Positions 52,586-60,257 of a stretch of DNA of 64,000 nucleotides are shown piece by piece. Source of the stretch: Neolewinella lacunae. Lineage in GTDB: Bacteria; Bacteroidota; Bacteroidia; Chitinophagales; Saprospiraceae. The notes beneath the pieces were generated by a model, which saw only the letters and a program-made list of their open reading frames with translations, did no database searches and was not told where the DNA came from. Position 1 is the stretch's first letter, and each line of letters opens with the position of its first letter. The stretch lies in NCBI RefSeq assembly GCF_014349155.1, contig NZ_JACSIT010000098.1, positions 54,033-118,032 of the forward strand, written 5' to 3'. Both the position numbers and the translations under genes were made by a program.

Positions 52586-52840
52586 ATGAAGCGTTTTATT
52601 TTCAAAAGCTTTTGCGTACTGTCTTTGGCTTTGTTTTTTGGAGGAACGCCAGTGGCTGCTGTTGGTGGCGGTGGTGGTGGTGTTGTTGGTGGCGGTGGTG
52701 TTGAAGGGGATAAGGCTACGTGTTATGCCTCATATTCCAATTGTGGAATGGGCAATTGCGTTAGCAGACTTATTTGTGAGGGAAGGGGTAAATGCACTCG
52801 TCAATTTACAGGAACTGCGTCAGACGAAAGCCGTTGTTAA
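52586..52840 (+). CDS. Small secreted Gly/Cys-rich protein
   Basis: 84 residues. Signal peptide FKSFCVLSLALFFGGTPVAA, then a Gly-rich segment (VGGGGGGVVGGGGVEG) and a compact domain with six Cys (TCYASYSNCGMGNCVSRLIC, GKCTRQ, SRC). The layout recalls NVEALA-type small secreted peptides that precede propeller lipoproteins in Bacteroides, but the NVEALA motif is absent, so the match is only in style. It heads the island with four beta-propeller lipoproteins. Confidence 0.65.
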   Translation: MKRFIFKSFCVLSLALFFGGTPVAAVGGGGGGVVGGGGVEGDKATCYASYSNCGMGNCVSRLICEGRGKCTRQFTGTASDESRC

Positions 52841-52856
52841 ATTACGTTAAATATTG

Positions 52857-52978
52857 GGCGCAATTCAGATTGTCGTAGATGCATTTTTGTAATTCGACCC
52901 AGACCGTAGTGTTTTCCGCCATTTTATCAGGATTCTTGTAACGGTCTTGTAATCTGGTCCGACAATCTGAATTGCGCC
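52857..52978. mobile_element. 122-bp MITE-like element with 19-bp terminal inverted repeats
   Basis: GGCGCAATTCAGATTGTCG at 52857-52875 and its perfect inverse at 52960-52978. No ORF inside. Flanks AAATATT and ATTAAATA are AT-rich, but no clear target duplication is seen. It lies just after the small secreted gene. Confidence 0.7.
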
Positions 52979-53511
52979 ATTAAATAGTTAAATAGGATTT
53001 ATTGACGCCCCCGCTTCCCTATTAGCGAATTTAAGGCATTACAAAAAAAACCGAATTTTAATTTATTAAGTAAATAGAATTTTACTTAATATTAAAATCA
53101 ATGTAAAATTTTTTAGTTTTAAAGAGTCAGTAATTGATTTTACTGCGGTGCCTTAACCCTAAAATGCCTAAAAAGTGTCTACCAATATAAGCAGTAATGG
53201 AATATTCGTTATTTTTACAGACCATAGATATTCATCGAATTAAAAGGATGGCTTGATTTTTTATAATTAAATATCCACTTAGCGGTATCCAAAAATGTAA
53301 ACAAGGACTAAAAAATGCTTTTAAAAATTGTTGAATTTTTGGGTGTAAACAAATTTTGTCTATCTAGGCGGTTAATCATTTAGTAAGTTACTATTTATGA
53401 TAATAAGTGTGTCGAGTTGTATGGTTACTTGGTTTAGTCAGGCGCTTAATATGTTCAAACCGATTCACACAATTGTTGAATTTTCATCCACTAATCCAGT
53501 TAAACGACCAA
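52979..53511. other. AT-rich region, no gene seen
   Basis: 533 bp of clearly lower GC than the rest. A perfect 10-bp inverted repeat, ATTAAGTAAA / TTTACTTAAT, is at 53065-53090. I see no credible ORF; the frame before the next gene is open but unsupported. Confidence 0.5.
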
Positions 53512-54540
53512 ATGCATTTTCAAACCGTCATCGGCAGTTGTCTCTGCTTCCTTTTATTAAGTACCTGCGCGGATTCCGATAAGCCAGGCACTCTATCGCT
53601 TGATTTACCAATTGAGGACACTTTGGCTTTCGTTCAACTAAATTTGCCACACGAGGTGTATAATGTCGGCAGAATAGCTACCGTAAACGAGCAGTTGGTT
53701 ATTTTTGATCGTAGTAATCAAGGGCGATTCAAAGTCTTTGGGCTTCCTCATTATGAATACTTATTTACCTACCCAAAGGACGGCGAGGAGCCTGATATGC
53801 ATTCGTTTATCGACCACTACTCCATGGAAAGTTGGAATGGGCGGTTTTACTACTTAGATTACCCCTACTACCGTAAAGTAAACATCAACCAGCAAGATAA
53901 AACCTTCGATCGGCTAAGTGCTGTTGATTTTTCAAATATCAACCAAGACGTCAATCGCGTTGTCCCACTAAACGACACGCTATACATGACCATGAATTAT
54001 ACGCCTGAGTTAGACGAATACCAGCATCTGCTTTTTTCCAGCAACCATTCTCAAGTGTTGGAAAAATTTGGCGTGTATCCGGAAGACGGAACGCTTTTCG
54101 AGGACCCCATGGAAAAGTCTATGCACTACATCTACCAAGCAGTAAGTAATGCTCAAGCTGGTCGGATAGCCGTTTTTTACGGATCGGTCAACTTGATAAG
54201 GTTCTACAATTTTGCTGGAGATCTAATCAAAGAAATAAAAGTGGGGCCTTACCAAGCCCCAGCATCCATGGATGAGCAAAAAGTGTATTTTCAACAGCCA
54301 CAGGCTGTTTCCGAAGGTATCTACGTGCTTTACTTTGATGTACACGACCTTTCTTTCAACCAAGATCCCGAGGGAATCCGGCCAGAAATACATTTGTACA
54401 GCTGGGATGGAGAACTTCTACGTAGGTTCTTTATTGATGCCCCAGTCTACACTTTTGGGGTAGCGGATAAGGCTAAAAAGATCATTGCGGCTACAGCTTG
54501 GGAAGGCCAGCCTATAATAGAGATGGAGTTGGTGGAATAA
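53512..54540 (+). CDS. 6-bladed beta-propeller lipoprotein 1 (DUF4221-like)
   Basis: 342 residues from ATG 53512. Lipobox in IGSCLCFLLLSTCADSD. The body has repeated four-stranded stretches, e.g. VYNVGRIATVNEQLVIFDRS, FKVFGLPHYEYLFTYPKDGEE, RFYNFAGDLIKEIKVGPYQ and GVADKAKKIIAATAWEG, fitting a six-bladed propeller. Such proteins are surface or periplasmic and their ligands are not known. Low GC relative to the window. Start-codon choice rests on the signal peptide. Confidence 0.75.
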   Translation: MHFQTVIGSCLCFLLLSTCADSDKPGTLSLDLPIEDTLAFVQLNLPHEVYNVGRIATVNEQLVIFDRSNQGRFKVFGLPHYEYLFTYPKDGEEPDMHSFIDHYSMESWNGRFYYLDYPYYRKVNINQQDKTFDRLSAVDFSNINQDVNRVVPLNDTLYMTMNYTPELDEYQHLLFSSNHSQVLEKFGVYPEDGTLFEDPMEKSMHYIYQAVSNAQAGRIAVFYGSVNLIRFYNFAGDLIKEIKVGPYQAPASMDEQKVYFQQPQAVSEGIYVLYFDVHDLSFNQDPEGIRPEIHLYSWDGELLRRFFIDAPVYTFGVADKAKKIIAATAWEGQPIIEMELVE

Positions 54541-54608
54541 ATCTCAGTGGGCTTAGTGTACTTGGTGAACCACTCATTTTTGGCGCTTCGAATTTTTTGC
54601 CATTTTTG

Positions 54609-54857
54609 GGCGCTTCGCTCGGTTTTTGAACCACTAAGAACACGAAGAGGGGCTAAGACGAGTGGTAGAGCCGCTGTGCGGCGACTGCTTCCCTTTTTGC
54701 GAAAATTCACCGTGATTGGAAGGGTGCTCTCGGCGAGGTAAAACGTATTGACCTCACTTCGCCGCATAGCGGCTCAACCAGGTGCGGCTCCAACACTTAG
54801 TGTGGCTTAGTGAACTTAGTGCGCTTAGTGGTTCAAAAAAAAGCTGCGCAGCAGCCC
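54609..54857. repeat. REP-like repeat R3 (alternative core)
   Basis: The ends are the same as in R2/R5 (GAACCACTAAGAACACGAAGAGG, CTTAGTGGTTCAAAAAAAAGCTGCGCAGCAGCCC), but the core is different and longer: AGTGGTAGAGCCGCTGTGCG ... CGCCGCATAGCGGCTCAACC. Confidence 0.85.
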
Positions 54858-54963
54858 ATAAAAAATAAGGGTGCCTAGTGTGCTGGGGCGTTAAAAAATC
54901 TCCGCAGCAGACATTTCACCAATTTGCACGTTATTATCCCTACAACCCAAACGCAACACCCTC

Positions 54964-55653
54964 ATGATGAACCATTCTATCTTTTTTCTCCTACTCGCCC
55001 TCGCGCTTTGCGGCTGTTCTTCTACTCCGGAAATGGCCACCCCCGAACCAGTTTCCGACTCCGTTTCCCAAGACGGCGTGCCCCTGGTCGTAGTAATTGA
55101 CGCGCCGACGGCTGACAAAGGAACTTCCTTCGGCCCCCACCGCTGGACCTACAACGGCTATACGGCCAGCCACGTCCTCAGCACCATCAGCGCTGGCCCC
55201 ATCACCGTTGCTGACGATAAAGACAAGGTGATCGACTTCGAATTTCGCTTCCCCGATATGACAACAGAAGAAGCCCGCCCCATCGCGATCCAAGCCATCA
55301 GCGATGCCGTGGGCGGAAAACTGGAAAGTGCCGAAGTCAGTCAAACCTATTATCACATGACTTGCGGCGCACTGCCCGTTACGGAACACATCCCGGGTGA
55401 CGAGGAAGGCACGAAATGGAGCGTCCATAATGAACAGGCCGCGGCCTACGAGATATCTCTGGAAGAACTCCAGGAACTACTCGAAAAGTACCGCGAAGAA
55501 CTTTTCACGGCTGCGCCCGATGCTGCATGCAAAGTGTCCATTAAGCTCGATATCCTTGCACCCTTGGCCAACTTAAGCGAAAAGCTACGCGCCCAGGCGG
55601 GTGTGCAGTTGGAAGAAAAACAACGGCAGGTGATGGGTTATACGGTGAATTAA
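54964..55653 (+). CDS. Lipoprotein, unknown function
   Basis: 229 residues. Signal and lipobox in FLLLALALCGCSS. VPLVVVIDAPTADKGTSFG, YTASHVLSTIS and EARPIAIQAISDAVGGKLESAE suggest an alpha/beta domain; a long C-terminal helix follows (ISLEELQELLEKYREELF). Higher GC than its propeller neighbours. No family recognised. Confidence 0.7.
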   Translation: MMNHSIFFLLLALALCGCSSTPEMATPEPVSDSVSQDGVPLVVVIDAPTADKGTSFGPHRWTYNGYTASHVLSTISAGPITVADDKDKVIDFEFRFPDMTTEEARPIAIQAISDAVGGKLESAEVSQTYYHMTCGALPVTEHIPGDEEGTKWSVHNEQAAAYEISLEELQELLEKYREELFTAAPDAACKVSIKLDILAPLANLSEKLRAQAGVQLEEKQRQVMGYTVN

Positions 55654-55663
55654 TTTGCTGAAT

Positions 55664-55968
55664 GGCGCTTCGCTTTTGTTTTTGAACCACTAAGATCACG
55701 AAGAGGGGCTAAGAATTTTTGGCGCTTCGCTTTGTTTTTGAACCACTAAGGACACGAAGAGGGGCACAGACGAGTGGTAGAGCCGCTATGCGGCGACTGC
55801 TCCCCTCTTTACGAAAATTTACCGTGGGTGGACTGGTGTTCCCTGCGACGTAAAACGTCTTGACCTCACTTCGCCGCATAGCGGCTCAACCAGGTGCGGC
55901 GACAAAACTTAATGTGTCTTAGTGGCCTTAGTGCGCTTAGTGGTTCAAAAAAAGCTGCGCAGCAGCCC
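55664..55968. repeat. REP-like repeat R4 (R3-type core, duplicated left end)
   Basis: The left end GAACCACTAAG occurs twice (55684 and 55740), followed by the R3-type core with the CGCCGCATAGCGGCTCAACC hairpin half and the usual right end. Confidence 0.82.
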
Positions 55969-56167
55969 TCAAACGCATCTTCATGCGGGTACATGGGATT
56001 GGCAAATCTTTTCCATTTTCAAATCTACTGAATCCTGATTCAGCCAAACATCGCAATGCCGAAAGCCAAATTTTATCTCCAGGGTCGATGAGAGGCTGCA
56101 ACATCAAGCAATTGCCTTATTTTTGGGAAAGTGATGCTTTTCTTTTATCCTGTTAACTCCTGAAGCG

Positions 56168-57304
56168 ATGATGAAATTTTACTTCTTATTGCCTGCGGTG
56201 CTTTTCTTCGCTTGTGGTCCTAACGGTTCGGCGGAAGTAGCCAGCGGAGCTTGTGAAATTGATAAGTCTGTTTTCATTGAGGTGCCAAACGTAGGTTTTG
56301 ACGCCAGGTATCGGCACACCCAATACCTGGAGGTAAATGTCCAAGCGCTGCTGTTCGCGTACAGCCCGAAATTCAGCAGGATCGATGTGCTGAATCTGGA
56401 GAATGGGGAGCGGCAGCCCTCCATCAATCTTGCCCAGGAAGGACCGGAGGCCGTAGGGGACATCTCCAGTTTTTACGCCATTTCCCGCGACTCCATTGCC
56501 ATTTTAACCAATACGGATTTCCTCTTTGTGAACAGCGAGGGCAAAGTGCTGGATCGAATGAAGATCAATGGTAGCAACGCGGACTTTACAGGCTTGGACT
56601 TTAAACAACATTACCTCTACAATAGCCCCATGAACACTTCCCCCATAATGCCCATAACCGGAGGGCGTTGGGCCGTGGCCGTCCGGCGCATTGACGCCTC
56701 ACGGGAGATGCCTGCTTTCTACACGGGTACTAAAATGGTATTGCTGGACCCTCAGGCAAAAACAATCGAAGAGACAGGGATTCAATTTCCCGAAGCGTTC
56801 CACGCCGCTCATTTTCCGGTTAGCAGTTTGCTGGCCTGTAGAGATCAAGATGGACTCACTTTTGCGTTTGGGAGTGCCATGCGTTTGTACCACTACCAAG
56901 AAGCTACGGGGCGGATTGGAGAGATCAATCTCGTTGGGGATGGCTACGAAAAGGGCATGGAAACCTATCTTGGAGACTTTTACGACGAGGAAGCTATGAA
57001 ACGTTATTTATCGGAGAACCCTGAGATGATGAGCGTCTTGTTCAATCCTTACCTCGGGCAGTACTACCGGTTTCACTACGCTCCCTATCACTTAGAATTG
57101 GCGGGAAAAGAGGGCTCGCGAGGCCACCTTTACCTTACGGTATTGGATACTAACTTTCGTATTCTTGCCCAGGAAAATCTCCAATGGGACTTCCAGTACT
57201 ACGGAGCGACGCCAACGCCCAAAGGTTTACTTACCTACACCGCCAATGATCAGGAAGACTTGTCTCGGTTCACCTATTTGAACGTGGTTTGCCTAGGCCA
57301 ATAA
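56168..57304 (+). CDS. 6-bladed beta-propeller lipoprotein 2 (DUF4221-like)
   Basis: 378 residues. Lipobox in FLLPAVLFFACGPNG. Propeller-like repeats include RIDVLNLENGERQPSI, ISRDSIAILTNTDFLFVNSEGKVL and YLTVLDTNFRILAQENLQW. The start may be MM at 56168 or MK at 56171. Probably exposed on the outer membrane or in the periplasm. It lies 100 bp from the next member of the same fold. Confidence 0.75.
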   Translation: MMKFYFLLPAVLFFACGPNGSAEVASGACEIDKSVFIEVPNVGFDARYRHTQYLEVNVQALLFAYSPKFSRIDVLNLENGERQPSINLAQEGPEAVGDISSFYAISRDSIAILTNTDFLFVNSEGKVLDRMKINGSNADFTGLDFKQHYLYNSPMNTSPIMPITGGRWAVAVRRIDASREMPAFYTGTKMVLLDPQAKTIEETGIQFPEAFHAAHFPVSSLLACRDQDGLTFAFGSAMRLYHYQEATGRIGEINLVGDGYEKGMETYLGDFYDEEAMKRYLSENPEMMSVLFNPYLGQYYRFHYAPYHLELAGKEGSRGHLYLTVLDTNFRILAQENLQWDFQYYGATPTPKGLLTYTANDQEDLSRFTYLNVVCLGQ

Positions 57305-57404
57305 ATCAAAACCACAATCAACGTATCTCGAGCGAACCTCTTATATTACGCCACGCCCGGCAACCGCCCAACAACCGACTGCCTAAAAAATCCAAATTCT
57401 TGCC

Positions 57405-58496
57405 ATGGAAAAATTTCTAATCTCCCTACTGTGCCTACTGGTTCTGCTGGGCTGTAATAGCAGGGAGGCCCCTTCGGCGCTGGAAGCTGCCACCACAATT
57501 AAAGGCCAGATCGAATCGCCGTTGCAGGGGTGGTACAAAACCGCGCAACCTACGTCTACGGTGCCCGGTGAAGAGGCATTTGTCGGGTACAATGAGCCAA
57601 ACCATAGTTTGGATTTCTTTCGCTTGCAAAACGGTACCGTGGTATTTGAGCAGCTGATTAAACTCACCTTTGAAGGCCCCAGAGGCATTGACGAAATTCG
57701 TGCGCTGCACTACGTGAATGCGGATACAATTTTTTTAGTTGCGCGCAATCACGTAGTGATAATAAATGAAAAAAATAAGGAAATTTTTCGCTTGAATGTC
57801 TCTACAGAATTCGGGAACAAAGTGGACGGACTTGATTTTTCGCTCTACCACCCTAACGTCAGGCAGGAAATGGGGGTCAATACTTGGTATAGGAATGGCT
57901 TACTTTACCTGCCTTTAAATTATTATGCTAGCGATCCATTGACTGAACTTGATGCCCTAGGCCCAGATATTGCTTTAATAAGCTATCTAAATGTTGCCGA
58001 AAAAAGCTTCGGTGTGCTACCCATCCGCTATCCAACATTCTTACAAAAAGAACTATACGGGTTTGCAAGTTCAGCGAGATTCGCCTATTCAGACGATAAG
58101 ATAATATATTATTTTGCGGGCTTTCCAGATTTGTACCTTTATGATTTTGCTTCAGAAAGGGTAGAACATTTACCCTGCGCTAATGATCTTGCCGATACGC
58201 CTCCCTTGGGTGCGATGGAAATCTTAGATCATTCAAGAAATGTAGTGCACTATGAACACGGGGTAGTTTCCGAGAATGAAAAGTACTTTGTACAGGCAGT
58301 CTTCATCCCTAATACGGACCAACCTGGAAGTCAACTGTTTTTACGCCGAACGGACCTCACAACGGGCCATGCTGACATCATCAAAGCTCCACGACGGACT
58401 GCGGGTAGCGGGATGATGTTGTTCAACGATAGCTTATGGATGCCAAATATGGCTTCTTCGGAAGACAGTCTCAGTTTTACCGTGCTGTCGTTTTGA
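57405..58496 (+). CDS. 6-bladed beta-propeller lipoprotein 3 (DUF4221-like)
   Basis: 363 residues. Lipobox in LLCLLVLLGCNSRE. LHYVNADTIFLVARNHVVIINEKNKEIF and FAGFPDLYLYDFASERVEHLP are typical blade sequences. It may be co-transcribed with lipoprotein 2. The four paralogues share fold and lipobox but not detailed sequence, so they are old duplicates or different inputs. Confidence 0.75.
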   Translation: MEKFLISLLCLLVLLGCNSREAPSALEAATTIKGQIESPLQGWYKTAQPTSTVPGEEAFVGYNEPNHSLDFFRLQNGTVVFEQLIKLTFEGPRGIDEIRALHYVNADTIFLVARNHVVIINEKNKEIFRLNVSTEFGNKVDGLDFSLYHPNVRQEMGVNTWYRNGLLYLPLNYYASDPLTELDALGPDIALISYLNVAEKSFGVLPIRYPTFLQKELYGFASSARFAYSDDKIIYYFAGFPDLYLYDFASERVEHLPCANDLADTPPLGAMEILDHSRNVVHYEHGVVSENEKYFVQAVFIPNTDQPGSQLFLRRTDLTTGHADIIKAPRRTAGSGMMLFNDSLWMPNMASSEDSLSFTVLSF

Positions 58497-58643
58497 GTGG
58501 ATAGAATAGCGGTTTGTGAAAATTTTTCTCCGGGCGATAGAGAAACAGCATAAGGGTTTATTGCGTTGACCTTCCGGCGCAGGAGTCTATTGAGACAGTG
58601 ATAGGAATAAAGTGTAAACAAAAGTCGTATTTTTGGTAATTCA

Positions 58644-58884
58644 ATCCTACACCAGCAATTCTCAGTTTAGCCCTTGATCCCTCTCCCTCGGCTTATTTCT
58701 GGGGCCCCTACCCCAGAAAACGCGTCCAAGGGAGAGGGATGACCTTTCAAGCTAAATTTTGGCAAAGAGCAAAATTTTATTTTGCCAGGACAGCTTTTAC
58801 AACCAGTAGAGGAGGGTTTTCTTTTGGTTGTAGCTAGGTGGTAGACTCGAAATGACTAAACTGAGAATTGCTGATCCTACACCA
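58644..58884. mobile_element. ~219-bp MITE-like element with inverted ends and 11-bp direct repeats
   Basis: Terminal CAGCAATTCTCAGTTTAG (58653-58670) and its inverse (58856-58873). ATCCTACACCA lies directly outside both ends (58644-58654 and 58874-58884), like a target-site duplication, overlapping the terminal CA. Inside is a hairpin of ATCCCTCTCCCT / AGGGAGAGGGAT (58677-58740) with TTTCTGGGG/CCCCAGAAA in the loop. No ORF. It ends 13 bp before the start of the next gene. Confidence 0.72.
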
Positions 58885-58896
58885 AAACAGTTTACC

Positions 58897-60072
58897 ATGA
58901 AATCCTGCACCTTACTACCGCTCTTCCTTGCGCTACTCTTCAGCTGCACTGCTGAGCCCCAAGACGAAGTCGCCCTCAATTCCAGAGATCTTTCGGTTTA
59001 CGAAATAGACAACTCCCAAACCCTACCGGTTGCCGATGTGAATGACTACTTCGAGCTTACCAGCATCACCATTGATCCAGCGACTTCGTTAAAATTAGGT
59101 GGCACCATTGATAAGTTTGTTTTAATCGGAGATACCCTGATAGTTTGTGCTAGAAGGAAGGGTGTTGTCACTGCCCTGTCAAGCGAAGGAGAGATATATT
59201 GGCAGCTCATTGCAAACGCTCAAGATTTCAATATATTTTCTACGATTGGCCTATTTGATTACAATAAATTTACCAAACTGATAGAAATAAGTGATTATAC
59301 CGAGAGGTCTTTTTATTACTTTTCATCTGATGGCTCTTTCCACCATCGGGAAAGTTCCGAAATTGATTTTATGGATCGGGCGCACCTCACGCCTAGCGTA
59401 ATGGTGTATGACATTTTCGACTTCAATAATACGCACCTCATCAAGGACGAGAAAAGGTACAAGTACCTACGCACAACGGATGGAGAAAACCTCACACCGC
59501 TTGTTCCGATGCCCTTGTGGCAAGAAGGAGTAGTGCCTATTGGAGGATTTGACAATTTTAGCGAATACAAAGATCAGATCTTGCACCATAGTGACCTGTA
59601 CGATACCATTTTCTTAGTTCAGGAGACACAGGTTCAACCCTTTTCAGTAGTTACCCTTAAAAGAGGAGGTTCTACACAAAGTGTGATGGAAGACAGCAGA
59701 ATTCCCGGAAAGCTGCAATTTGTCATGGACGAAAATATGCCATGGATCACGCAAGCCATCCCTGAAAAAGACCGGCTTTTTACCAGCTATGTCGACAACT
59801 TCAGCCGCTTTTTCTCGATCATCGATCAGTCCAAGGGCGTACAGTTAAACTCCCGTCTTCTCAAAATTGAGGACGCTACGTGCATTGCACCCTACAGCTA
59901 TTGGAACGGCTACTGGCTCAGTAAGACTTCGCCCTGGGAACTTGAGTTCTTCAAATCACTCGAAGCAGCGGGTACCCCAATTGATGAAACAGTAGTGAAA
60001 TCTTTTTTTGAGCAGCGGCAAAACCGGGATGATCTCAAAGGGGAAACATTTTATTTGCTGAAAATGCTTTAA
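58897..60072 (+). CDS. 6-bladed beta-propeller lipoprotein 4
   Basis: 391 residues from ATG 58897. Lipobox in LLPLFLALLFSCTAEP. GGTIDKFVLIGDTLIVCARRKGVVTALSSEGEIYWQL and SDLYDTIFLVQETQVQPF are propeller-like. An earlier in-frame ATG at 58852 lies inside the MITE-like element; the true start is probably 58897 because it opens the signal peptide. The insertion may have replaced the original upstream region, including the promoter. Confidence 0.76.
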   Translation: MKSCTLLPLFLALLFSCTAEPQDEVALNSRDLSVYEIDNSQTLPVADVNDYFELTSITIDPATSLKLGGTIDKFVLIGDTLIVCARRKGVVTALSSEGEIYWQLIANAQDFNIFSTIGLFDYNKFTKLIEISDYTERSFYYFSSDGSFHHRESSEIDFMDRAHLTPSVMVYDIFDFNNTHLIKDEKRYKYLRTTDGENLTPLVPMPLWQEGVVPIGGFDNFSEYKDQILHHSDLYDTIFLVQETQVQPFSVVTLKRGGSTQSVMEDSRIPGKLQFVMDENMPWITQAIPEKDRLFTSYVDNFSRFFSIIDQSKGVQLNSRLLKIEDATCIAPYSYWNGYWLSKTSPWELEFFKSLEAAGTPIDETVVKSFFEQRQNRDDLKGETFYLLKML

Positions 60073-60090
60073 ATCAGTGAATAGAATTTG

Positions 60091-60241
60091 TGGCGCTTCG
60101 CTTTTCTTTTTTAAACCACTAAGAACACGAAGAGGGACTAAGAATCTTTCACCATTGATATTCTCACTGGGTCAAAAACTTAGTGTGTACTTAGTGTACT
60201 CAGTGCCCTTAGTGGTTCAAAAAAAGCTGCGCAGCAGCCCC
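60091..60241. repeat. REP-like repeat R5
   Basis: Nearly the same as R2: TTTAAACCACTAAGAACACG at left, core with ACCATTGATATTCTCAC, and right end CTTAGTGGTTCAAAAAAAGC followed by AGCTGCGCAGCAGCCC. Confidence 0.85.
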
Positions 60242-60257
60242 CCAAAACGAAGTTTTC

